A stretch of 64,000 bases of DNA from Ascidia mentula (GCA_947561715.1 OX387198.1:17608001-17672000); one strand, 5' to 3'; positions 35,701 through 49,120 are shown, counted from the first letter of the stretch. A program made the numbers and translations. Notes: generated by a model not told the origin, from the letters alone.

Positions 35701-36936
35701 TTACACTACAGCCTTAAAGAAATCTAATTTCCTGGCCGATCTGTGTATCAACAGTCTGTTGCATACTGATTAGCTGCTGTCTAGTATAAACACACAGTAT
35801 GCTATCAATCTAATTGACTGCACACTATCTTCTGCCACTCAATGCCAAAGTGTGAAGTGTGTTTCTGGGACATCTCAAACAGTTGTTGTCAGTTTTGACC
35901 AAAGTATTTGGTTTGGTTGATTCAGTTGCAAATGTTCCTTGCATGAGTGTAAGACAGTTTTGGAACTGTATATTGTGATTGTTTAGTTTGCTCTGTTAAA
36001 ATGTTTGGCAGTAGATTTTCTTTCTGGGAAAAAAAGGTAAACCTGCACATACACATGTGTCTATTATTTACAAAAACAATGTCGTTTCGGAAAATATACA
36101 TATCAGTATGTTTTGTTTTAGGCCAAAGATGATGGCTCACCTAAACTTCCAGCAACAAAAAAGGTAATTTTTTGTCGATTTATTGTAAACAAGTTAATTT
36201 AGGTTGTTTTCCATTAAAAATAAGGTGCAAAAATGTATTAGATAAAACATATTTGTTTTAGTTTTAGCTCTTTGCGTATCATTGTAAACCTTGAACTTGT
36301 TTGTAGTAACTTGGGTTACATTGCTATTTAAATTGCTTTCTACACGATTACTTTATATATTTCCTCAAATACCTAAAATCACTTTAATGTTTCTTTCTTT
36401 CTGTAATTTATCTTTTATCTTCTGTTTACTTTATCAACAAACTTTTTGAAATAAAGAAAGATCGAGTTTCTGTGAATGAAAAGATACGAGAGTCTGCTTC
36501 TCAACTTTCCTATCACCAAGCAACTAAAAATGAACTGGAAATTATTCAAAGTGATTGCAGTGTCAAATCCAATGAAGAAAATGACATTGTTGATGCCATT
36601 GATGACTCAAACAAAACTATCAGTGAAGTTTCTCCTAATGAGCTTCATGCAAGTGCAATGCTGGATGAAAAACTGTTACCAAGCAATGAGGATGTTAAGG
36701 AGGAAATTGTGGTAGAAACAACTCCTGTGGTTGTTGGCGTACAACAGGGCCCAGATAGGACATCAGAAAATATTCATGAAGATGATGCAGAGAAAAGTGA
36801 AACTTTAGTGGATGATAAGCAGCCCACAGACCAACCATCACCTGATAACTGTGACAGCTGTCACTTAGGTCAACCCTCATGTACTGATGATAATAATGAT
36901 ACAACTATCAACTTTCCCACTTTTGTAGATGACAAG
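32787..36936 (+). other. Myosin XVIII exons 1-9: KE region, YxxP motifs, PDZ, acidic linker
   Basis: Exons 32787-32911, 32971-33040, 33604-33826, 33888-34006, 34624-34738, 35142-35337, 35465-35525, 36122-36163, 36457-36936. Exon 3 opens [12 protein letters not shown], the MYO18A SVLQRAAKFG motif, then basic proline-rich sequence with YDVP and YNVP; exon 4 adds another YDVP. Exons 5-6 encode the PDZ domain. Exon 9 (480 bases) encodes 160 residues rich in Asp, Glu, Ser and Asn between PDZ and motor, a linker much longer than I recall from vertebrate MYO18A. Confidence 0.85.
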
Positions 36937-39900
36937 GTCTGCTTTTTCTTCTGATCTCTTATCTTTACTTTCCACATTTTCTATATTTAGTTTTTCTTGT
37001 TGTTATTTGTGTATAAGGGTACATCATTTTTACAGGTAGAAGAACAAAAGGTGTCAGATTGTGCTGAAATATCAAATGTTTCTGACTACAAATTAAAGGA
37101 GAAAGTCTGGTATATGTATGAAGGCTCATTATGCGCAGGACATGTTGTTGAAATAGGTGAGTTCCTACATTTGTAAATAAAAATTAAAACATAAATTTTG
37201 ATGTATTTGTTTTATAGATGATAGCAATGTAAGTGTTCCTCCAATGGTAGAGGGTAAGAGATGCATTCAACTTGATGATTCCCTCAAAATTTTGATTGTA
37301 AATGAAGAAGATATGGATTTGGTAATCTATATTTTGATGTTGGATTAACTTGAATATGAACATTATATTTTTAGAGATAAACACTAACTGTTAATAACAC
37401 CACATGGTTCAAAAATAATACTTTCCATCAAAATCTTCTTTGGATTTTTTTCAAGGCAAATGATGCACAGTATGACAGAGTTGGAGATGTATGCAGTCTT
37501 CGACATCTTAATGAAAGTAGTGTTGTGCACACACTTACTCACAGATATAGTGGAGGTTTGCTTCATACATTTGCTGGTCCACACTTGATCACAACTTGCT
37601 CAAATGAATTGCCCATGAATTCCTCATGGTTTTCTGAAAAGGTTTTTAAGTTTTGAGTTTAATTTTCCAAGAAAAACATTCCAAAATTGCCATTGTCAAA
37701 TCACAGTTGATTTTTTCACAGATGAAGTTGACATACAAAGGAAGCAGATTTGGTGACAATCCACCACATATTTATGCTGTTGCTCAACATGCACATAAAA
37801 AAATGATGTCTGCGAACTTGGATCAGTGTATAATATCTCTTGGTCAAACAGGATCGTGCAAATCACACAACATAAGACACCTGCTTAATTACTTTTCTAG
37901 TGTGACAACAAACTCCACACAAAAGGGTACATATGATGCAGTACAATGCCTCTTAAATTTAAATGTGGTTTAACTTTCTCGTTTCTTCAGTAAAAAAGAT
38001 TGAATCAGTTTTTAATGTGATGGAATCTTTTAGTTGTGCTGCAACTTCTCACTGTAAAACTGCATCTCGATGTATTTCTCTTTATAACTTGGACTTTGAC
38101 CGTGCTGGTGTGATTGTTTCCGCCTCAATTCAGGTATTGTAACAACTAGTGTTTAAACACCAAGCTGTAAGCCTTTTAACACCAACTATATGAATTTCAT
38201 TTTAGGCCATGTTGCTTGAGAGGAGTCGTTTGGTTCACAGACCACATGGTGAAGCAAATTTTAATATTTTCTACCAGTTACTGCATGGTGCTGATGTTCC
38301 TTTAAGGTAAATTTAAGTTTACTTGTGTGAGTTACACATAAAATTTTTCAATTTTCTGTTTGTTATCATGTTACAGGCGTGAACTCTTCCTTCTTGATGT
38401 TGAGCAAGAATTCAATCCATTAATCAACAATTCTTTTACTTCTGATTCCGTATTTGAACAAACATTCTCAAAAGATTTCTCCATTCTCCAACAAAGCCTT
38501 GAAAATTTGGAATTTAAAGTTGATGAAATAAAAGCAATATTTTATGTTGTTGCTGCATGTCTACATTTGGGAGTGGCTGGTTGCCAACAAGGTGGCATGT
38601 TTTTGCTTCTTGCTGCCTTACTCGATAGTAGTTATTAAACATGCTCAATCTAATTATTGCTAAATTTTATTTATTCCCATAAAACAAAAAGTTGAATTTT
38701 TGCAAATTTTGATGATCAAATGTGAGAAGTTTGTAATTGTATTATTTAGTTGGAGTAGAAAGACTCCAGTTTGCTCGTGCTGACTCTGCACAGAAGGCAG
38801 CATCATTGCTCGGTATATCGGTTGAGAGATTAGCTCATACAATATTTCAACAAACAAACATCCAGCGATCCGGTTCAACAGCATCAATGAAGCGCTTTAC
38901 CTCCTCCTTGTCCCCCAACATTGTCAGTAAAAATCAGGTATATATTTTTTTAAATGTTCCCATATCTTGATATTGTGTAACGATTGTTTTGCAGTATGGT
39001 GACAAACCCAAGGGTCAACATCTGTTGGACTCATTTATTATATCATTATATGCTGAAGTCTTTTCTGTAGTTGTAACATTAATAAACAGGTATGTAATTG
39101 ACCAAAATCTTAAACTGGCATGTTTTTATTATATTGTCCATTGTCTTGGGCCTATGTAACATGGCTGTAACCTGAAACTTTCATTCATATAAGCCCCAAA
39201 TTTTTTTAAAGTGCCTAAATAAAAAAATTTAAAGTGCCTAAATAAAAGTAAGAATATTTTGTTGTTAATCACATTGCAAATGGGTTTAAAACTTTGATTA
39301 TAAGAAATAAATATTAGCACTATGTATAGTTTTGCTAACCTAAATCACTTACACTAATGCACTAATTATTGCAGCTTTATTTTTTAGTGACCAACATGTA
39401 TTTAAAATTGAGTTGTTTTTTTCACCAGGTCACTTTCAGGGCCACAGCGGGCAAAAAACACCATACTCATTGTTGATGCTCCTGGATATCAATATTCCAA
39501 TGACAGAAAAGCAACTTTTGGTGATTTGACATTCAACTATATGCAAGATTGTTTGCATGGAATTTTGCACCACAATTCCTTCAGTTTACCTCAAGACAGA
39601 TATCAGCAGGTGAGACGGATTGTTGAGTTTAGCGAAATTCAGTGACAAGAACATTTTAACAATCAAACTCAGGAAAGTGTGGATTGTGAATTGATTACAC
39701 CCGATGAAGATTTCGCATCATCTGTAGAAGTAGTCGACAAACTACCTGCTGTCGGTTCAAATGGAAGCAAAGGGTTGCTCTGGATTTTAGATGAAGAGGC
39801 CGCATCACCTGGGGCCTCAAGTGAAAGCTTTATTGAGCGACTTCTCCTTTACTTCGACCAAAAAAAGATTAATGGTGTGTTAAAAGATAGTTCTTAAGAC

Positions 39901-42900
39901 TTTGCAGTTCAATTTAACATCATCTTGTTTTCCATTTACAGATGTTCCTGTTCTGAAAAAATGTGAAGCAAAATGTCACTTTCAGTTGCTTCATCAAGCT
40001 GGTGAACTATGTGTGGAATATGATGCAACTGGGTGGCTTGAACAAGCCAAGTATAAAATGTCCTCCACAACTGCACTTGAGGCACTTCAAGACTCAAAAA
40101 AGTAATAACATTTAAAGTGAATAAACAATAAAGCCTTTAACTGTTTGTCGATCCAGAAAATTCTTAAGCGAGGCTTTTGGTGGAATTGGTGGAGAAAAAC
40201 TGCAAGGATCTGTTGCTGGATTGAAATTAGATGGAGGGAGCACATTAAGAAGAGCAACAAGCTTCCGTAATGCTTGGTCAACCACCTCTGGTTCTGCTGT
40301 TATAAAAAAGTCATCTTGTATGCTTCTCAAACGACAAATGGTAGAGCCACCATTTCATTCTCTTGAAGCACATGATAACTTGCTAAAACAAAGCAATCAT
40401 ATTATTTTGTGCATATTTTACTTTTGGACATGATGTGAGTTGGTTTTTCATCTTAAACTTTTTCAATTTTTTAGGATTGTTTGTTGGACATTTTAAAACG
40501 GGCTCAGCCACATTTTATTCTTTCCATTTCCTGTCATCAAACTGCAAGAAAAACTAGTGAAGTTGATTTCCTTTTTGTTCGCAAGCAACTACGGGGCTTT
40601 CAATTGCTTCAATTATCTCGTGCCATTAAAGAGGGTGGGCAGTTAGTCAAGTAAATATTAACCATTAAACTAAACTTTTTATAATGTTTAAAGGTTACCC
40701 TGAACATATGGTGCTCAATGACTTCCGAAGACACTTTGATGTTTTGCTTCGACAAATATCGAAAGTTCTCCCAAGTAATTCGACATCAGTTGCTCTTATG
40801 GATGACAAAGAAGCAACTGAGAACATTATTAAACATGTTGAATTAAGCCGATCACAGTTCAGGATTGGTGTCAGTCAGGTAATTGTCTGTGCATTGCCAT
40901 GGTTTAAAATAAAATAAACAAACAGTTAAGTTAGGCAAACACCACAAATATCTTCTAACTCTTTCACTGTGAAATTTTGTTTCAGGTGTTTTTTCGTTCT
41001 GGTGTACTTAATTTATTGGAAGATAAAAGAAATGAAAAAGTGTCGACCGTGCTTGTCGCGTTTCAAGCTTCCTGCAGAGGATATCTTGCAAGAAGAAGAC
41101 TGGAAAGAAGAAAAGTAAATTCAGCCTTATTTTGTTTGTCATGAATCATTCACGCAAATATTTATTCAGGTTCAAGATGTTGCAGTACGATGCATACAAA
41201 GAAATATTCGAAAGTTTATGGCTATTCGCCAGTGGCCGTGGTGGAGATTGCTGACAAAAGTTCTGCCACTTGTTGAGGTGACAAGAACAGAGGAAGAACT
41301 TCGGGAAAAACAAGTTTGTGATTCTTGCCAACTATTTACTTTAAATATTCACACGTGATGATTTTTAGGCAGAGTACGATTTGTTGAAGGAAAAGTTTGA
41401 GAAGATTGTAACTGAGCGTGACGATTACAAACTTTCCAACTCAAAATATGAAACAAAGGTGTGATAATATGATAAATTATGAGTCAAAACAGTTGTAAAT
41501 GATTGAAAAAATTATAGTTGCAAGATGTTTTACTTCATTTGGAGGAGGAAAACACAACATCAAGACATGCAAGTGAATTACTTGAACATGAAACAAAGGA
41601 AAGAATGAGATTTGAAAAGCAACTCAAAGGTTGCTAAAATTTGTTGTAAAAGTACCTTTTTTGTTATTTGTTGACAAATAAGTGTATTACATTTAAACCT
41701 GATTTACAAGGGAGAAAAATGTGAATCCATGCTTGCTGTCGTTTGTTGTTGATTTTGTGTCATTTTGTCTCTTCAAAATTTTATAAACTTGTCCAACAAG
41801 ATGCCATGAAATACATTTGCTAGAAATGCTTAAATTGTCTATTTGAAACAGTTTTGATAAGAGTTTTTGCTTGCACATTGACTTCCAGTATATGTTTCAT
41901 TTGCAAAAGATTCAATATTTGTTTGTGTTTTGTTTAGAACTTCAGGTAAACCATAACATCCTACAGAAACAAGTTGAGTCAATGGAGGTTGAATTGGCCG
42001 AAAAGAGGTTGTTGTATGTTGACCAGCACTCTCTGCCAGATTCTGATGAAGAAATTGAAGGTTAGTTTTTTTTTGATCTACAATTTAATGGTCCAAACAT
42101 GCTTTTAAACTTTGTTGTTTGTTTTTTTAATGGCAAACAACATCCTGATATATTTTTATTTCATATTAAAATTTATTTAAGATGGTGAATACAAGGCAAA
42201 GTATGAGAGAGCAGTTCGTGAGTTAAACTTTCAATTAAAAAAACAAAAGCAACAATCTGAAGATGCTGAAGAGGAAATGCTCACTGAAAAAAAATCTCTT
42301 GAGCGAAAGGTATTTCCTTTTCCTGTTTTGTTTCAAATAAGTAAATAAAGTTGCCAAATTCATTTATTTAACTAGTATGTGTATTTTTAGTTATATGTGA
42401 AAACTGCACTGAATGTTTATGACAAAAGTGGTATAAATATTTTGTATGGTTGATAGTACTTTAACATTAGGAAAACATGTTTTAGGGAATGTTTGACACT
42501 CAATATTCATTTTTTTTGTAGATCACTCAAGTTATTGAGGAAATGGAAGATCAGCGTCGTATTGAACAACAAACCAGAAAAAAATTGCAACGTCTTCATG
42601 CCCAGTATAGTGATGCTCAAATCCATATTGAAGAAACAAATGCAAAAAATTTGGAATTGGAACGAAAGCAGAGAAAGTAATAAATTACATGCAGGTTATT
42701 AATGCAAGCAAATGACCATTGTTTGTTTAGATTTGATAGTGAATTGTATGCCTCACAAGCTGATGTAACTGATCTAAAAATATCCAAAGACAGAATTCAA
42801 CGCGAAAAAGATAAACTAGCTTTAGAAAACAACTCATTGGAAAGGGAAATGATGGTGCGTGAAATATTCCCAACCTTTCTCATGCAGGTATTTAATGGAG

Positions 42901-45900
42901 ATCACATGTTAAATTACAGGAAAAGGAGGAAGAACTTGATCACTTTAAACACAAAGTTCGGCAACTTGAAGATGAACTGGAAGATAACAACAGTCGTGAT
43001 ACTGATGATCGTCAATTGGTATTAATTAGTATTGAATTTGTGTTTATTTTTTGATTTGGTAGTGCTGCTTAGTTAGTTATATTTAATTACTCGTGGTTTA
43101 AAATGCCAATTGTATTGTGGGATGACATGCATTGCACTAAGCAAACTAGTTTAATATCAGTATTGTAAATAAATATAAAGTATCAACCATAACAATGTTC
43201 AAAACTTTACCAAGGTAAATGGGTTAAAAAAGCAAATCCGTGAGCTTGAAGCAAAGTTAAAAGATCAGGAAGAAGAGCTGGAAGAGCAAGCAACCTCAAT
43301 CCATACATTGGAACAAACGAGGGAAAGGCTGGAAATGTCAACTGAGCAAGCTCGACAACAAAGATTACGAGAGATTGAAAACAAAGAGGATGAGCTTGAA
43401 GAAATGAGGACTTCCTACCACAAGAAGGTTCACATATACATTAAAAAATATACCCATTATGAAATATATAGAAAAAAATTATGTTCAGTTTCAATGTCGA
43501 ATGACTTATTTTTATACTTGTTAAACTGAAAGTAAAGCATAAAGTTAGTCTGGTGTTTAATGAATTTTATTATTTCAGATCAAACAACTTGAACTTCAGC
43601 TTGAGGAAGAAGAACAGGAACGTACAAGTTTATCAAAACAACGACGTGATTTGGAACAAGAGTTGGCAGATTTGAAATCCAGTGGAATTGGAGCTCATGA
43701 CATTGAGGTGGAAAGAAGATTGAGAAGGGATTTGAAAAGATATAAAGCACTCCTTGCTGATTCACAAACGATGATAGACCATCTTAAAGCTGATGTAGTG
43801 AGCAAACAACAAATGCGACAGCTTAAAGCTCAGGTCAGCATTTACCTAATTGTTAAATTTAGGCATCTTAATACCAGTGAAATTATTTGCCATTTCAGAA
43901 CATCTAATTCTGAGCAAATATAAAACTTTAAATATATAATTATTGTTTCATAAAAATAAATTAAGTTGAAATAGGATCATGAGTAGTCAATTTGATTCTG
44001 TTGCAGCAGTTAATTCTGGAACTCATGCAATCAATAAATTATTACGAGTTATCATGCTACTTAATATAAACTGGTTGCAAAGCTATGATGTCAATTATTG
44101 TTTCTAGTTGGAAGAGAGTGATTACACATGTGCAGCTGCTGTGAAATCAAGAAAAGCCATAGAACTGGAAGTAGATGATTTGCAAGCTCAACTGGAAGAA
44201 ATTTCAAGATCAAAACATGATGTAAGTGTCCAGTTTATACATAACAAACAAACCTTACAACCTGTTGTCCTTTAGACAAATGTAAATAACATTTTTATTG
44301 AGGAGTTACAGTTGATTGTTTGTGTTTCAGGCAGAGTCTCGGGCAAGTAATCTTCAGCGGGAAATCCATGACCTTCGATCCAAGATGGAAGAGGACGAAG
44401 AAGATTCTCAGGAAACAGTTCGAAAATATCGAACACTAGTTTCACAACATGCTGACCAACAAACAATAATTGTGGAAGCGCAAACAAGTATTGAGGAGTT
44501 AAAACAAGAAAAATCATCTTTGGATGATAAGGTAATTAAATAAAACACATTGGTCAGTCAAGATCGGTCAATTATACCTGTGTGTTAGGTTCAATCATTG
44601 CAAAATCAGATACGGTTTATGGAAGAAAGTACAATTGATAAAAGTGCTGGCAATAGACTTGAAAACAAGGTATGTACTCAGTTAATATAAAATGTAAAAA
44701 ACCGAAGTTATATTATTTTTTGTTTAGGTTAAAGATCTGGAAACTAAACTAGAGTTTCAAAAAACCACCAACCGCAGATTAGAGGTTTGTATAGGGCTTG
44801 AGTTAATTTACATTTAAACAAGATTTGATTTTTCAATTTATAATGACTGGAGATATTTCACTGATTTAATTACAAATGTCGATACTTACATCACAATGTG
44901 TGTAGGTGCAGCTAATTCGGTCCAAAGAAAACAATGAGAAGTTAATGTCAGAGAGAGATTCTCATATTGCTGGGGAAAACAGGGAGCGTGAAGCCACTAA
45001 ACTTATTCAACGTCAATTGCGGGAAGCCAAAAATGAACAAAGTGATCTTGTAAAAAGGGAACAAGAAGCTCTGAAAAAGAAACATGATTTGGTTTGTATT
45101 ATTTTTATATATTTGTAACAGCTGGTTGTGCCATCACAATGTTACCTAATCTCAAAAAAACATCAATTCACATGTCATAGACCCTATTAGTTAGGACATT
45201 GCCTAACCTAGGGCAAGATTCTACTAGTACTACATACTTATTTTAAATATGCATATTGTAAAATTTAGACTATTTACCCCACATTTTCAGGAAATGGAAA
45301 TGGATGAATCACAAAACCAAATAACATGTTTGCAAGCTGATCTGAAGCTTGCATTCAAACGAATCAGTGACTTGCAAGTAAGTTGAAATTAAACTGTATG
45401 TAGTTGAAAACCTTCTCAAGATGTTTTCATTGGGAATTATGTAATCCTAAACAGTGGGAAAATGTTGTTTTATTTAGGTTAATGGGTTTCAACATTTATC
45501 ATGTCACCTTAACCCATGAGAGCTATTGAAAATAATCAGCATCCCCCAAAGTTACACCATGTTACACTAGATATGCTGTAATATATTAATAGTTGCTGTG
45601 TTTTCTTGTGAAAATATTGCTATGAATATAAAATCCCTCCTATAACTTTCCAAAAAATCCGAATGGATCATTGTGGCACCCCCAAAAATGTTCAAGCAAT
45701 TGGTTTAATGTGTATCACCACAAGTTGAAATCTAATTGTCTTGATAAACAAACTGACTGCGAAAAACTGTAATTGTTTGTAATTCCAAAGTATTAAAGGA
45801 ATATAGCAGAGTTGCTCATGTAAAAATTTCAAGTTGAAAAACTAGTTTTTATGCCATAGATGGCACTAGAAGATTTAGAGGAGTCTGACATGGATGAAGA

Positions 45901-47812
45901 TGATGAAAGTGGATCTTCTGATGATGATGATGACTACGCATCCCATATTGGTTGGAGAAGCAGGCTGAGTACGACATCTGGAGTAAATGAAAGAAGAACA
46001 TTCAGCAGCACAAGTTCATCAGCGAGGTATTGATCAAACTCATACTTGTCTTTTCATCTGTCTTGTTTCACTTTTCTTCTTTTATATATTTTCCCTTTTC
46101 TTCTTTTCTTTCCTTCCCAATTTAACAGAATAGAAGATGAGAGGAAGTTTTTGGATAGCTCTGCTTCCACTGTCTGCAGCCTCAACAATTCTCCCAAGCA
46201 AGTTCCTAAGAAAAAATCAAAAAGATCATCAAAATGCAATGGAAAGGCAAGATCATCACTGTTAAAGGACTTTGCTGACAACCAACTCAATGATGTTATG
46301 TCAGAGCATGGAAGAAATATACTAGATCGTCTTTCGATTGCATCTTCTTTTAAAGACTCATCATCAACATGTAGCAAAAAAATTAAATCTTCACAAATTT
46401 CTGGGGCTTCAGATGATTCCTGCAAAATGGACCGGGTCAGTTCAATACTTGCTGAAGAAAATCCTTCTGTATTGTTGTATGGAAAACCCAACAACATTGC
46501 CAAAAATTTAGGCTTGGCAAAAGCTGGATCATTTCATGCTTTAAATGAAAGTTTAAGAGCCGTGAAATGTCGTCAAAACCTGCCAAAAACTCAGCAAATA
46601 AATTTAGCACTACACAGAAAAATACAAAGTGAAATTAATCAAATGCAAAACCGCCAGCAAGTTGAAAGATGTTCCAGTGCAATTGATTTTATGCATTATG
46701 AAAGCAGTGATTCAGATGAAGATTCTGATGATGAAATTTATTTGCAATCATCATTCTCTGATGCTGGTGATTTTAATTTGGAAAATGATAATAATTCAGA
46801 TGAAAATGATTTTATCAAACTGGCCTCAGAAAAGTTGAAAGAACTGACAAAGTCTCAGTTTCAAAAAAAGAAAAACAAACTTCAAACACAAAGTGAAGAA
46901 AATGTGATGTTGGATGTTCCTATTAAACCATTTAAGTCAAGATTTCTTGAAAATGTGAAGCGAAGAGCAAAATCAAGTAATTCACAAAACAAGAAACAAG
47001 TAAAGCCTGACTCAACACCTTGTCAAACAAAGGGAAAGAAGAATTTGTCACATAATAGTAGAAGCAAGTCCAACATCTCAGCAATGATTGGTGATAATAA
47101 TGCAGAACAGAGAAGTTCATTTAGCTTGGATGAGTTTGAAATCGAAAGTTACCTTGGGAGTATGTGTGAAAGTGACGATGTCAGTTTGTCTCGCTTTGGT
47201 GTTACAGCATCACCTACCAGTAGTACTACTCATGTTCATCCTACAGATGAGGAAATTGTTCATACAACCAGAAGTGGTCGAAGAAAGAAGAACTACAGCA
47301 ATAAGCAACAACAAAAAGATAACATAAGATTATCACATTCCCTGTCACGACTTGGACGTTCCATGTCAAGATTTAGTGATACAGAGTCTGTTAAATCCTA
47401 CAAGGGTAGTACTGGTAAGCGGGCAGTTGGTGAATGTCCTCCATTTAAAATGGGATACAGTGAAAAATTTTCAAATTATGACAGTGACGGAGTTCAAAGC
47501 TCAAGTCAAAGTGAAAACGATGAAGAGGATAAAGTTTGCTTGGATAGCATTATCAGCAAATACCTGTACAGAAAATAATGTCCATGCATGTCTCACTTGG
47601 CCCACTAATTTTCTCATTGGTGTCACTTTCCACTTCCCTTTGTTTAATTAACAAATCAGTACCATTTTTAATGCTGTAGCATTGTTTTAACTTAATAGTA
47701 AGTTTGTCTCAAAATTGTCACTTTCATCTGCTACAGGTCCGATGATGAAGATCGGTTGATCAGTAATGGCCATTCTGAAAATGTTTTCAATAACAAAGAT
47801 GAATTTAGATAA
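32787..47812 (+). CDS. myo18: Class XVIII unconventional myosin (PDZ myosin)
   Basis: Actin-binding, largely non-motile myosin that in other animals links F-actin to Golgi or sarcomere structures and co-assembles with myosin II. About 43 exons. Order: basic K/E-rich N-terminus [20 protein letters not shown] with [13 protein letters not shown] (as in MYO18A), YxxP region, PDZ domain (about residues 179-283), acidic linker, motor (about 480-1290), one IQ motif, long coiled coil (about 1380-2050), tail. Ending at 47578 the protein is 2591 aa; skipping to the last exon (47737-47812) it is 2133 aa. MYO18A is about 2050 and MYO18B about 2570. Identity is clear from the PDZ ([25 protein letters not shown]), [15 protein letters not shown] and the rod ([16 protein letters not shown]). 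The start ATG matches the MYO18A N-terminus. One gene may stand for both vertebrate paralogues. Confidence 0.95.
37036..40878 (+). other. Myosin XVIII exons 10-24: motor domain
   Basis: Exons 37036-37156, 37218-37321, 37456-37641, 37722-37926, 37991-38133, 38206-38306, 38377-38591, 38750-38937, 38995-39089, 39429-39609, 39673-39874, 39942-40101, 40157-40340, 40475-40634, 40694-40878. Landmarks: [34 protein letters not shown]-loop position GQTGSCKS (37842-37865), switch-II position [39 protein letters not shown] (loop 2), [18 protein letters not shown] (converter approach). Three ATP-site elements differ from the myosin consensus. Confidence 0.88.
40986..45377 (+). other. Myosin XVIII exons 25-41: IQ motif and coiled-coil rod
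   Basis: Exons 40986-41114 (end of converter and [20 protein letters not shown]), 41170-41313, 41369-41458, 41518-41629, 41938-42060, 42182-42309, 42522-42676, 42731-42854, 42920-43018, 43215-43427, 43579-43833, 44108-44221, 44331-44531, 44589-44669, 44728-44784, 44906-45091, 45291-45377. Heptads run almost unbroken. Segments such as [38 protein letters not shown] and [16 protein letters not shown] align well with MYO18A. Confidence 0.9.
45860..47578 (+). other. Myosin XVIII exons 42-43: tail, long form
   Basis: Exon 45860-46026 is acidic and serine-rich ([19 protein letters not shown]) and ends in phase 2. Exon 46129-47578 adds 483 residues, rich in Ser, Lys, Asn and Asp, with no recognised fold, ending ISKYLYRK and TAA. 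It has no AATAAA before the next acceptor, so transcripts using it may continue into the last exon as 3' UTR. The length recalls the extended tail of MYO18B. Confidence 0.8.
47737..47812 (+). other. Alternative last coding exon of myosin XVIII, short form
   Basis: TTTCATCTGCTACAG precedes an exon that, joined to phase-2 exon 42, reads [19 protein letters not shown] and ends DEFR, TAA. Vertebrate MYO18A has DRSDDEHDPLDN in its tail, so this short tail is probably the ancestral-type C-terminus. The AATAAA at 48284 follows. Confidence 0.65.
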
Positions 47813-48283
47813 TTTATGTTTGTACAAATGTTTTTCAATCATATGTTGGAAGAATGTTCATTTGAAGAGTCCATAGCCAAGAAATGTATTCCTGGTCTTT
47901 TTTTTATTGTCCTGTCAAGAGTACTATTTGCAAATTTGTTTGTAGCACATAAATTTTCTTTCAAAATGAATTCTGTCTTGGTAATTTTATTCAAATTTTG
48001 CCAATATTATAGGTACTAATTTTTTTTGGCATGCAACACATTTTCCACTTTGTAAAATCTGCATTCCTTTGCCATCCTTCCAAAGTTTTATTACTACTGT
48101 TATATACCAATGTATAGTTTTAAGTTTTATTAAACTGTGAATCAAGTTATGAATGCACTTCCATTGCAAATGTAACAATATTAATAAGTGGCAAGAGTGA
48201 AAAACCAATGTAATTTTCGAACTGCATATTTTATATCCAGATAATTTGTGAAATCCGTCTAAATGTCTGTGTAAATTTTAATC

Positions 48284-48289
48284 AATAAA
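48284..48289 (+). terminator. Poly(A) signal AATAAA, myosin XVIII
   Basis: AATAAA about 470 bases after the short-form stop, ahead of a G/T-rich stretch (GTTGTTTGT). It would serve both tail forms. Confidence 0.6.
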
Positions 48290-48659
48290 AGTGAAGTGAA
48301 TTATAACATGTTGTTTGTAATTATAGTAAGTCAGATATTTTGCTGCGGAACGACCGTTTACAACATTTAATCTAAATTCTCTGATGGAAATTCATTGTTA
48401 CAGTGATCCTCTTTTTACAAAATGTTTATGCATAATTTAAGAATTGCTACTGGAATAACTGGATAATTTCGCACTTGAGGTAAGTTTCGTCGGCAGGATT
48501 TGCTCTTTCCGTGTGCCTGACCTTAATGCGTTGGTGGCAATCGAACATAAGTGCATGAACAGATACAAGTGCGAATTTAAGCCGTTTCAGTCAGTGGGGA
48601 ACATCCGTGTAAATTATTGGGGGGCAATCACGAAATAAATAAAACAAGTATGCTCGTTT

Positions 48660-49120
48660 TTAAGTGCATGTGACACGGCCATGGCAACTTAAATTTAAGG
48701 TACATCCACAACAAACGTAATTCCTAAGTTTTTGCGTCAACTAGAAAACTGCACTAAAAGTAGCGGCGACCAATTAATCATCTACCTTCTTCGCTGTAGC
48801 AAATTTAAAGTCATTCAGGGATTCGTGTCAGAAGAAAGTCTTGTTTGCTGAACTTAAACAATATGAAGTACCACATTGTTTAACCAGGTTATGACCGAAA
48901 CCGATTATTCGGCAGTTTAGCCAAAAAAATTACATAATTGAATGGAATCATTTATGATGTAACGTGAACCCATAGGTTACGCTACGACTAAAAAATTGGT
49001 GTTATGACAGTATATAACGGTCCATTATTATCTCAGTTTTGTCGTTTTTTTCTCGGCGGTTTTCAGCCAGAAGTGGACAAAAACGACAATACTTCAATTA
49101 ACACTAATTGACACGATAAA
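48660..49120 (+). mobile_element. Partial copy of the TTAA-flanked MITE
   Basis: Starts TTAAGTGCATGTGACACGGC and follows the left half of the element at 50367-51248 through GGTACATCCACAACAAACG, AAAAGTAGCGGCGACCA and GTGGACAAAAACGACAATAC, with scattered changes and gaps. The right half and right end are missing. Confidence 0.7.

Noticed and set aside
39205-39248. Tandem repeat of TTTAAAGTGCCTAAATAAA in the myosin intron before exon 19
   Set aside because: Two units of about 22 bases in AT-rich sequence; real, but too slight to carry meaning.
40221-40433. Read-through of the myosin exon ending at 40340 into its intron
   Set aside because: The donor ATG|GTAGAG and the next exon [14 protein letters not shown] align with MYO18A without a gap, so the open intron sequence is a shadow.
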